Source: Punica granatum
Lineage: Eukaryota; Streptophyta; Magnoliopsida; Myrtales; Lythraceae
Length of the DNA stretch: 64,000 bases
Reading direction: 5' to 3'
NCBI RefSeq assembly: GCF_007655135.1
Contig: NW_022204045.1
Span: 48,561 to 112,560 of the forward strand
This document shows positions 54,541 to 64,000 of the stretch, one piece after another. Numbering within the stretch: position 1 is the first letter of the stretch; every line of letters starts with the position of its first letter. The notes beneath the pieces were generated by a model. It was not told where the DNA came from, did no database searches, and worked only from the letters and a program-made list of their open reading frames with translations. Made by a program: the position numbers and the translations under genes.

Positions 54541-55172
54541 AGTATAGTGGCGACTCAAATCCCGATTGTATCCCAGGCCACGCGAAATAACACAAAATCT
54601 GAGTCGGCGACGGAGGCCTAAAAACCACCCCGTGCGACACTAGGAATGCAAGAAAGTGGGACACTCCCACTAAGAATGTCCTGATAAGAAGAGAAGAATC
54701 GAATTCTCTAGGAGTCCTGGTCCCCATATGGGGCCTCTAGAGTAATGTGCTGAAAATGACTCAAGCTATGACATTACGCAACATATTGCAAAAAGAGGAG
54801 GAACCAAGAAGGAAAAAACTAGAAGGCTATTCGAAACAAGGAAGCCAAAAAGGCTAGGAAGGACATAGCCAATGAAATTCCAACTCCTAAACCTTCAAAA
54901 GGAGAAAATCCTTAGTGTCCTCATAAAGATGGACACGAACTAGAGACCTGAGCCAGTGTCATCAAGAACAATGATGACCAGACAACTAGTCATCACGTTA
55001 ATCCCTCGAAAGAAGAGATTGAGGAAGAAACTTCTGAGGAGGAGTTCAATCTCCTCAATGAGCTGATGGCTCATGCTATGATCCCTAAGACTAAGGAAAA
55101 TTAGAATTTGTTGGGAGAGCCATATGGAAAGTTTGACTACAATGTCAATATTTCGCTCCTCCTAGTTTCTAC
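54541..55172 (+). pseudogene. Degraded acidic reading frame, unidentified
   Basis: From about 54770 the plus strand shows a broken frame with acid-rich sequence near 55010-55080 (SKEEIEEETSEEEFNLL). Several stops. It may belong with the frames at 55173-56290. Confidence 0.35.
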
Positions 55173-55394
55173 ATGAATGAACCCACAATTCTTACAGGAT
55201 GTGGATCTGAGGGCAAAAGTCCTGAGAAATCAGTAATGGTTTATGGCAAAAGCTATGAGGAACCCAAAAGGGTTGAAGGCAAAGGCCATGAAGAAGACAA
55301 ACTTCCAAGAGATTATCAAGGATATTATTTTGACTCTAATACTGATCTTAAGAAATTTGGAATTTCTAAAGAATCAACCTTAATGTATTTTTGA
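55173..55394 (+). pseudogene. Short open frame, part of a fossil gene, unidentified
   Basis: 73 codons, Lys/Glu/Gly-rich (KSYEEPKRVEGKGHEED), in a different frame from its neighbours. No family recognised. Confidence 0.35.
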
Positions 55395-55432
55395 ATTAAG
55401 AGGAGGGATAATTAAAAAAAATTACAAACAAA

Positions 55433-56290
55433 TTGAATATTTCAAGGATGAAGTTTTTTTGTAGGCTCAGACTGCTGGAACAGAGCCTTCATATCTACGT
55501 GATAGATGATAAAGGGTTGCTCGATAAGTACTCTCCAAAGCAATGCATCCTGAAAGACATTAAATGTCTTATTCCCTTGGAAATTCAATGGCTGGACCAT
55601 GAAAAAGAAGTCGAGCCCGTGGATTCACAAATTCTTGAAACCTTCTTCTGAGAACTAGTCATTGCATGGGAAAAAGTAAGGGAATGGCAGAGGTCAAGGT
55701 TTGGTAATCTCTCGATGAAATAAGGCATCCTCTTCGTAGAAAAAGGCTTGGCGGACATAGTAGAGATCGATAGATCGGACTACGAGCTCTGTAACCAGCT
55801 ACCTACTCCAATTCAGAGTACGCTATATTGCTTGGGGTACTTCCCAAGGTATGTGAGGGCTATGATCAGCAACACCAATAAAGAAGAAGTCGAAGAACAA
55901 ATCTATAACTCCTATCGGTATTGGGATGTTAATCCTATGGAGGCTGTAAACTTATTCCCACGATAGCTCCATCCATATTCAGAAGTCACGAAAGAGACTT
56001 GTTGGAATACCTATCAAGTCCACAAGCTCAAGCAGAAGGCGATGCGACTAGAGTATCTAGAGGTTGTCTTAGAATATATGATATCCAAACAACGAAAGTA
56101 CTTCGTCTTCTATGATGGACCCGTCATGGCCTCAATCCCAATCAAATTTGTCACTTACATGGAAGAGGGCCTGGCCAAAACCTACTAGGACAAGGTGGAA
56201 GATCTGCTTCTACAATTCTACGATAGAAGCCTTGAATTAAAGATCAAGCCCAAGACCTTCAAGCTTTGGAAATAGATTGCAGTGGTCCGA
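55433..56290 (+). pseudogene. Fossil reading frame of about 285 codons, unidentified
   Basis: Frames 55433-55651 and 55748-55966 are the same frame, which stays coding-like (balanced composition, no frameshift) to about 56290 with only about six stops: TGA 55649, TAA near 55720, TAG 55964, TAG near 56187, TAG near 56272. Parts read YCLGYFPRYVRAMISNTNK and KQRKYFVFYDGPVMASIPIK. No domain recognised. Several stops are one base from a sense codon. Its position downstream of the pararetrovirus-like RT suggests a viral or retroelement polyprotein, but this is unproven. Confidence 0.5.
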
Positions 56291-59200
56291 GATAAGCACT
56301 TCAATAGGATCCGGGGCCGAAAGACCCTAAGGCCCAAGCCTTGATGGCTTGACTAAACATCAACCATGACGTCACCACAAACGTGCAACACGAAGGGAAT
56401 ATATTCGCTAATAGTGGAGATAGCAGTACTAAAGTAATGTTGGGCAATAATGCTAAGTGTGTGGTGTTTAACAAGTAGATGAGCATCAAATGTTCTATTG
56501 CATTCGAGTATTGTATATGTGTGTACTATTCCTTTGTCACTTTGTAATCAGTGTGTTGTTCGATGTGTCGTGTCGTTATAATTGAAGATGAGTTGGCTAA
56601 CAGTGCTATGGGCATCGGCCATGTATGAATGGATGTTCTCTCTTCCTAGTCCGACAGAGCACGAGTAAGAGTGTGGTAATAACATCAATGTGCTTCTAAA
56701 ATTCTCTCTTCTCCTATATGCCATCTTGAGTGAGGGAAGCAATGGTAGCACAGAAAAGTCTCTGACGCCGGTGATGGGCTTGCAGCAGAAGCGAAAGCTT
56801 AGTGGACCCTGAAGCTTCAAACCAAGGTATATGTTAATAAACAATTTCATCGTTTATGTCTTCTAGCCAAAATTGGTTGAAGGGAAATTTTCTTAGTGAA
56901 AGTCTCAGGGAAGATCTATGTGATCTTCTAGCACAGAGTGATCTCATCTATGCTAAATAGTCTGAAGCCGAGACCAAATGACGGGAGTATATAGATAAGG
57001 TCTAGACATAAGGAGCATCGCTCCTTGGGGACAATATTGCCTTCAGCGATCTCTCGATCAAAGTCAATACAAGAAACTTGAAAGACCTAGTTCTTGGGCA
57101 CGATAATTTGAAAATCCCGAAGTGAGAATTCCGACAAGTTATGTCAGAATGTTGTCCTAATCTTGATTGTCTATATTTAGACCACGGAGAAGGCAAGGAT
57201 CCTGTTATAAGGTTATAGGTTACTTAATTCTATATCGGATCAATTAATTTCTTTAAATGCGAAGGTACTTAAGCTATCTGAAAAGATAGATCATCTCTTT
57301 GAATTTAAAGGAGTTGACTCTAAGACAGAGTGAATTTGAGGAATTCTTCCTCAAAGGCAAATCCAATCTCGAATTTGTATCCTTCTACTCAAATGAGTTC
57401 GAGAAGGTCAGCAAAGTAAGGCAAGAAAGGAAAAAAAGAACACGGTCTCTACGAAACCCTCACTTCATTGAGTAATTTCTGAATCTTGAGTATATCTCTC
57501 TCTGATGAGTTCTGTTGTTGAAAAAGTGATAGATTCAATAAATGAGTTTCATTTTAGTGACTTAAAAAGCGTAATTGAATTAAAAAATAAGGTCTTGGCA
57601 ATGAAAAGCGTTCTTGCACATGAATTGGAACAATTTACTCAAGGTAATGCTCAAGACTGAATTGATAGAGAAGAGTTTGAAAATGAAATACGATTTTGTG
57701 AATTATTTGCAGTAATGATCGACACGTTGGTTTATGTGAGATAGGTCTAAGTCTCATCATAAGGTAATCTTAATTCTGCATTTTCATTTTCGTATTAGAG
57801 CCCAGGAGAGAGTTCTTTCTTTGTCAAGGGTGTGATTGAGAAAGTGAAAAGTTTGGAGACTATTTTGAAAATTAAAATAGCATTTAGATTCTCGTGGAAA
57901 TCTCCGTGACTGGATGTAAGAACTGCCGTTCTTCACAAATCTTCCCAAGCAAACTCTCCTGAATTTTTTTTTCTTGGGTTGACCCTCAAGCATTTATTTA
58001 ATTTTCTTGGGCCAGCATATCATACCCAACCTATCAGATCAACTATATATGATAATCTTCAGCATAATTTCAACTATATATCAAAATCTTTTTAATTAGA
58101 TATATTAAGATTTTAAATTTTCAATATATTAGAATATTAAGAACATCTTAAAGCAATAACTTTTTTTATGTACTCTGATATCTGGAAGCTCAATAAGTCC
58201 CAACTAAATCACTTCGAACCGAGTCGACCTAGTAAAAGATAAAATTCTCCAAATATTAATTTTCTTCATTTACGAACTTGAAAAACAATGAATTTTATTT
58301 CTCAAGTCTCTTTTTTTTCCTTGTTTTTTCAATTTTGTCCTAATTTTTTTAATTAAATCTTTTCCTCAATATTGCACTGCTTTTTCATTAAGTCATGTCG
58401 AATCTTCATCAACAAAGCTAACGTGCCATTTTCTTTAAAATAAAATGATTGAAAAAAGCTGAAAAAAACCCTTATCTCAATTTCGAAAGGGGTGGGGGCC
58501 ACACCTAACCCACCAGGACCACCACTCCTTCCCTTCTCCCTCTTCCATTCTCTCTCTCTTTTGTGCAGTATGCCGTTCCATTCTCTAATTTCCCTTTTTC
58601 TTAAATTTTGTTCTTTGTGATTTTCTGAAAATTAACTCCTTTTAAGGAAAATGCGATGTCAGCCTTTTTGATGGAAAAATGGATCCTAGACTATATTATG
58701 AGCAAACAATGTAATGTTGAGGATAAAAATGTAAATTGAACTTGAAGAACTAAAAGTGATTTTTCTTTTATCTTATCAATTTTCGTTTTATGCGCATGGA
58801 TCTCATTTACAAATTTTAATTAAAAAAGAAAAAAGAGAAACTTTTTTTTCCCCATTCTCCATAAATAAACTGCCGAAACTGCAAGTAGCTGAAAAAGGCG
58901 GGGAAAGGTCATTTTCTAATTGGTGAAATGTAATCATCATTTGCGGCTTTCATAATGGTGTCGCGCTTTTGATTAATTCGTATAGTAAAAAAGGAATTGA
59001 TTCCGGGCCTCATCATTGTTCCCGTCAGATTCAATATCTAATCTGTCAGAAGACTACAAAGAGTAGTTTTTAGGGATATCCGTTGATTCTCATTTACATT
59101 GATTGCATGATCGAACAATCATTTGGACTAGAGAATCTAGTGAGAAACAGGAATGGATCCAAGATTTTGATTGACGAGGATGAGTCTTAATACGCTAACA

Positions 59201-59929
59201 TGAAGGTAATTTATTTAGATGAATGAGGGAACACATTATTGTACTTTATAGTGACCCGATGAATTTGTGACTCTATTGAAACATCTATAAGCTAAAACAT
59301 TGTCTTTAATATTAAAAGATAAAAAAAAAATAGAATTTTACCAATGAGCGTAATTTGATATGTTCCATTGTAGAAGTTACCTGTAACGATAGTGAGCAAT
59401 TTAAGAGTGTAATATGTGATATCTAATAACTCCTCATAAATTAAACTTTTCCTTTTTTAGCTTTTTCCAAATTTTTTATTTCAAAAATTTTCTAATAAGT
59501 TTTTTTCCCTTTTGCATCCTTTAAGTTTTTCCCGTAATTTTTTTTCAAATAATAATTTTACTCAACTTAACTCAATTCTATTATTCCCCACATTCAACAA
59601 TACAATCATTATTGTTTCGTCTTTTTCTACCATTTAATAACAATTTCTCACTCATATTTTTTCCTAATTATTTTTCTAAATTAATTTTTTAATAATAAAA
59701 TTTCTATTTACTTTTTTATAATTAATTTTTTAATAATAAATTTCTCATATACTTTCACAACTATATATACATACATATATATATATTCTCACATTAACAT
59801 ATTTGTCAATATTTGCAATAATTTCATAAAATCAAATTGAGTTGAATCACTTATTCAAATTGAAAACCAAATGCAAGCCTAGTTACTCCCTTTTCATTTT
59901 TCTTCCATTCTACATACTCCTTTGTTTTC
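56291..59929. other. Intergenic; weak fossil coding up to about 57200
   Basis: Around 57020-57200 a plus-strand frame remnant can be followed for short stretches but not identified. From 57950 on the DNA is AT-rich and I see nothing coding. 58500-58570 is CT-rich. Confidence 0.35.
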
Positions 59930-60165
59930 GCGGTTTGCACCATTTGGTATCCAAAAGCTCAATGGATCACATTAATCTAGGTCTGGGTATCCTCAGTTTA
60001 CTAGAGGGTAATACTCTTCCGATAGTAGATTTCTCCATTCACAAAACTTGATCCTGAGACCTTATTTAAAGGGAAGAGGTGTGAAAACAACTCTTTAATT
60101 CAAGAGGTTGCATGTCGGGCTAAAATCAACCCATGTTGGTTACTCCAAAATAATTGTAAAAGTCA
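59930..60165 (-). repeat. SINE-like repeat (family B)
   Basis: Minus strand includes TTTAAATAAGGTCTCAGGATC and, upstream, CAACCTCTTGAATT. Same family as 25040-25260. Confidence 0.4.
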
Positions 60166-60209
60166 TATTTCCATCTTGCAAATAAATGGAATTATTGTAA
60201 TTTGTGATC

Positions 60210-60360
60210 AGGATAATAGGGATCTCACTTAAAAGAATAATAAGAAGAAGAAATCAATGATTTTATTAGAGAGTTTGATACCACCACTTAGCTAATAATC
60301 TAAAATTTTTGAGTTGGATATAAGCTCAGATTATTTATAAGTCTAGTAGAATTTTCAATA
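60210..60360. repeat. Dispersed repeat, copy of 23100-23245
   Basis: Word order matches the copy at 23100; see there. Confidence 0.4.
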
Positions 60361-60377
60361 ATTTGAATAAATAAGGT

Positions 60378-60527
60378 GTAGCGTAATTGCGCAAGCCCTC
60401 ACTTGGTAATTAAGAGGTTCCAAATTCAATTCTTGTGGTGGGACCATCTATTTTCCTTTATTCACTATTAGAATTTCTATTTTATTTTACTAATCACATG
60501 TACCTTTCTTGTAGCGGAAATTTTATA
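60378..60527 (+). repeat. SINE-like repeat (family A)
   Basis: GTAGCGTAATTGCGCAAGCC, then AGAGGTTCCAAATTCAATTC (B-box-like), and the tail CTTTCTTGTAGCGGAAA. Confidence 0.55.
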
Positions 60528-60800
60528 ACTTGGTCATGTTCATATTTTAGTAATACATTTTGGTATCGCTCTTTTTCTTTTCAATGGACCTTCCAAGCAA
60601 AGGTTGTTAGCGAGTCAAGCAACATGGAGCCAATAGCTCCTGGAGCTTATCAATGTGGCGTCATTGTGAAATACGAAATTAAACCAAATAGCGTATCTAT
60701 ATCTATATTTATATATCTGTATATCTCTATCTATATATCTATATATACATATGAAAGCTGAGCTATTTCAATTGATATGAATTTCGTATTCTCGCGACTG

Positions 60801-60976
60801 TGATTCGTTTTCGTTTATTTTTATTATATTTTTAATAAATTAATTTTACTTATAATATATTATATTCGACTTTCGATAAATAAACGTGTGATTCGTTTTC
60901 GTTTATTTTTATTATATTTTTAATAAATTAATTTTACTTATAATATATTATATTCGACTTTCAATAAATAAACGAA
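60801..60976. repeat. 88-bp tandem duplication inside the Helitron
   Basis: GTGATTCGTTTTCGTTTATT and the following 68 bases occur twice, period 88, almost identical (one visible difference, CGATAAATAAAC against CAATAAATAAAC). Confidence 0.9.
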
Positions 60977-62312
60977 TGAAAACAATAAGTGCGATCATAT
61001 TGTTATTTCGTTTTATTACGCAAATACGTTTCTTAACGATAGAGTAAATAATAATAGTATAAAGCAATACAATAATAAGTACGTTGCTTAACGATGAAGT
61101 AAATAATAAAAATATAAAATAACATATTAATATACACGTTTACTTAATAATGAAGTAAATCTTATATTAATATGTATGTTTATTTTTCTATGAGTTTTAC
61201 AACAAATTAATCTTAATGAATTTTGTCGTAAAATTGATTGGTAGTATACTCGATCAAGCCAGTGATTTTCTCACATGCTACGTATCCCATTCTACCCCTT
61301 CGGTGCAAGTGTTCAGATCTATTATGACATAGTGTTTTAGGGTTTTAGGATTTTGGGTAGTATGGGTACTACGGATTCTATTCTACCTATACTTTCATTT
61401 TTTTCTACATATTTTACTTGATAAAATAATAAACTTTATTTGAATTTATCACATTTACTTAGTTGAAAGTTAAATAATGTATAAATTTCAAATTAATTTT
61501 CACAAATGTGTTTTTTTTTGCTACTTACGAAGCACATATTAACTCTGACATTATTCAAAGAGAATGATTATCAACTTCTTTAATTGAGCCATTTCATGCG
61601 ATATCGATGAGAGTACGATTCAAATTTCGCATTTGCGCGACTGTGATTCGTTTTCGTTCATTTATTAATATATTTTAAATAAATTTATTTTAATTATAAT
61701 ATATATTCTATTCAATTTTCGATGAATAAACAAATGAAACAAATAAATGCATTCACATTAGACTACAATTACATTTTCGTTTATTTTTAGTATATTTTAA
61801 TAAATTTATATTACTTATAAGATATTTTATTTGTCTTTCATTGAATAAAATAAGGAAGAAATAAATGGCCTCACATTGCTATTTCGATTTATTATGCAAA
61901 TTATAATTTTTCATTTTATAATATATACGTAATAATTTCCCCCTAAATTTTTATATAAAAAATATATGCATTACTTAACGAGAAAGTAAATAATAAAATA
62001 TATAATAATATATGTGTTTAATTGATTGTGAAGTAAACAATATTAATATATACATTTATTTTTCTCAAAATGTTATGTATAAAATAATTAATTTGAATTA
62101 ATTTTGTCGCATGTACTTAATTTATAGTTAAGTAATGTGTATATTTTAAATTACAAAGTGGAATAGAATATATAATATTCAAAATAATTTATTTACAAAA
62201 TAGACTGTCTTCTATGAATTGGTACTTCTTCTACGAGTTGGATATGTATTGTTCCTTAACAAAATATACCTGTTAATATGCATGAAACTACTATCATGCA
62301 ACCAATTGTATT

Positions 62313-62624
62313 TTGATACGTGGACACCTAATATTTCTTAACATGTATAATTTTAACTATTTTACCCCTCTATATAGAAACCTCACAACCACATATACTT
62401 TACTCTTTCATGTTTTGTTATTGAGAGAATTTTTTTCTTGTCCATTCTCATTACTATTTGTTCATGACAACACATTTTTTTTCTTACGGGCCATGAACAA
62501 CGATGTTCCTTCTACAAGGAGATTTATGGAAAAAATCTCTAAGAATTTGGAACAAACTACGATCGTATACAAAAAGAAAGTCATGCAGCTCAAAGAACTA
62601 TTACACTATGTCAACATCAAATGA
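62313..62624 (+). CDS. Open frame of 103 codons inside the Helitron, unidentified
   Basis: The first 60 residues are hydrophobic and look like chance; the last 43 (from MNNDVPSTRRFMEKISKNLE) look more protein-like, hydrophilic and helical (IVYKKKVMQLKELLHYVN), ending in TGA. No family recognised. It could be a captured exon or random. Confidence 0.25.
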   Translation: MIRGHLIFLNMYNFNYFTPLYRNLTTTYTLLFHVLLLREFFSCPFSLLFVHDNTFFFLRAMNNDVPSTRRFMEKISKNLEQTTIVYKKKVMQLKELLHYVNIK

Positions 62625-62832
62625 GTAAAGTAAATATTTTTTTCTTTTTCTTAAATATAAGATGTAATCACTATTTCAATTAATATATATCAATTATATG
62701 AATTTCTATATAAATTTTGATGACATGCCATTACTTGATAATAACTAAAAAAATATCATTCAAATTTATATTTTATGATCTATAATTAGCGGGTATTGAT
62801 GATCGTGCATAGCATGGGCCATCTCCCTAGTA

Positions 62833-63837
62833 TCTATATGAAAGTTGTGTTATTCCGTACGATGCCGAAGAGAGTGCGATTTGAATTCCGTATTATTGCG
62901 ACAATGATTCATTTTCGTTTATTTTCACTATATTTTAATAAAAATTTTATTATATTTTAATATTTTATTCTACTTATTTAATCGACTTTTGATGAATAAA
63001 AAATAAGAGCTTTCACATTGCTATTTCGTTTTATTATGCAAATTAAATATTTATTTTTAGTACAGAAAATTCTCTTCTAAATTGTTTATATAAAATAATG
63101 TATTCATTACTTAGTGATGAAGAAATAATATTATTATAAAATAACATAATAAGTAAATTTTTATTATATTTAATAAATTTATTTTAATTATAATATATTA
63201 TATTGGACTTTCGATGAATAAAAATACGAAAGCAATAAGTGTGTTCACATGACTATTTCGTCTTATTAAAAAATATTTTATTTTTAGTATATAAAATTAT
63301 AATTTTTCTTCTAAATTTTTTATATAAAAAATAATGCAATAATATATAAATTACTTAATTATGAAGTAAATAATAATATTATAAAACAATATAACAATAT
63401 ATATGTTTAACTATGAAGTAAATAATATTTAATATATAGTTTCACTTTTTCTCTAAATTTTACCGTACAAAATAATAAACTGTAGTTAATTTTGTCGCAT
63501 TTATTTATTTCATACTTAGGTAATGTATGAATTTAAACTATTTTATTTGATTTTTAAAATTGCTGATCATTTTTTGAAAAAAGAATTTTAAGAATTTAAG
63601 TCATCTCTTCTTGAATTTTTCCTTCTTTGAAATTTTTATTGATTCTTCTAAATAAACTGAATTATCTTATTCTAATTGTCTTAATGATTTGTACCATTAA
63701 ATTCTTGAAATCGGAACTACTATGAGTTTATTTAATTTCAAAAATTGTTATTAATCAACTCATAAAATTAAATATTCTTAATAATAATGAAAATTAAGAT
63801 GATGGTGCCAATGCGTTGCACCGGGGTATCATACTAG
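62833..63837 (+). mobile_element. Non-autonomous Helitron, copy 2 (1005 bp)
   Basis: Starts TCTATATGAAAGTTGTGTTA after an A, ends ATCATACTAG at 63837 before T, as expected for A/T insertion. Near the end GGTGCCAATGCGTTGCACC folds to a 7-bp stem with one bulged C, 15 bp before the CTAG end region; this is the Helitron 3' hairpin. The interior shares with copy 1 the blocks GATTCRTTTTCGTTTATTTT, GCTATTTCGTTTTATTATGC, ACTTAGTGATGAAG/ACTTAACGATGAAG and TTTTGTCGCATTTA. No coding. Confidence 0.68.
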
Positions 63838-64000
63838 TTCTGTGTAGTGCTGCTGGCATGCATGGTTTGTACTCAAAATTTGTATCTCCAGTCTTTCTTA
63901 TTTGTCCACGTAAAATGACATGAATATTGATACATCTTAAGTTTGAATTCCAACCAAAATTGATAAAGTGATGTTTGATAAATTAAGTGTTTGAAAATTA
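63838..64000. other. Flank of the second Helitron
   Basis: Nothing recognised. Confidence 0.4.

Larger units (their letters stand above)
60738..62830 (+). mobile_element. Non-autonomous Helitron, copy 1
   Basis: Starts TCTATATATACATATGAAAGC (start uncertain because of a TA-rich flank), ends TCTCCCTAG at 62830 and is followed by T. Upstream of the end, CGTGCATAGCATG forms a decayed stem about 20 bp from CTAG. It lacks Rep/helicase coding. Near 61580-61640 a second start-like block recurs (ATGCGATATCGATGAGAGTACG against ATGCCGAAGAGAGTGCG of copy 2), so it is internally duplicated or contains an older insertion. Confidence 0.6.

Noticed and set aside
1..64000. CRISPR arrays, bacterial operons, rRNA genes
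   Set aside because: The sequence is a plant nuclear one with spliceosomal introns; no such pattern occurs. The tandem array at 1903-2640 has no spacer/repeat structure.

Overview
The window is nuclear DNA of a flowering plant, very probably a eudicot. It has long AT-rich intergenic stretches, multi-exon genes with GT/AG introns, Ty3/gypsy LTR retrotransposons, tRNA-derived SINE-like repeats, Helitron ends and three genes of plant-specific or plant-typical families. I cannot fix the species from the sequence alone.

Region 1 (1-22430) is almost entirely one old Ty3/gypsy element of the Tat/Ogre type lying on the minus strand. Read on the minus strand it runs: 5' LTR (22430-18252, 4.18 kb), primer-binding site, an extra ORF1 upstream of gag (17669-16179), gag, aspartic protease with a G-patch-like segment, a 205-bp phase-compatible intron candidate, reverse transcriptase, two RNase H domains, integrase, a long 3' untranslated region with a 73-bp tandem array, a polypurine tract, and the 3' LTR (1639 to beyond the window start). 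It is decayed by single-base stops and frameshifts. A much younger Ty3/gypsy element (10466-15590, plus strand, CRM-like, 5-bp target duplication ATGAG) sits inside gag. It is internally deleted and therefore non-autonomous.

Region 2 (22431-45000) carries the host genes, all on the minus strand: a TED7-like proline-rich membrane protein (26387-27067), a four-exon GT8 xylan glucuronosyltransferase of the GUX/PGSIP family (31516-34306), and a five-exon glycolipid-transfer-domain protein (41848-44443). The first two both belong to secondary-wall formation in xylem. Between them lie SINE-like copies, a locally amplified repeat, an A-rich/T-rich foldback, a Tourist-like MITE, a LINE 3' fragment and a clean 724-bp solo LTR with target duplication TCCTG.

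Region 3 (45000-64000) is gene-poor. It holds SINE-like copies, a fossil pararetrovirus-like reverse transcriptase/RNase H (about 49850-51770), a 2.7-kb TATA-containing, AATTAG-rich non-coding block, an unidentified fossil reading frame (about 54760-56290), and two head-to-tail non-autonomous Helitrons (about 60738-62830 and 62833-63837).

No wholly new biological system is evident. The most informative items are the intron-bearing Tat/Ogre element with its satellite-like 3' region, the in-frame-deleted CRM-like derivative nested in it, the tandem Helitrons, the unidentified fossil frame and the pairing of two secondary-wall genes.
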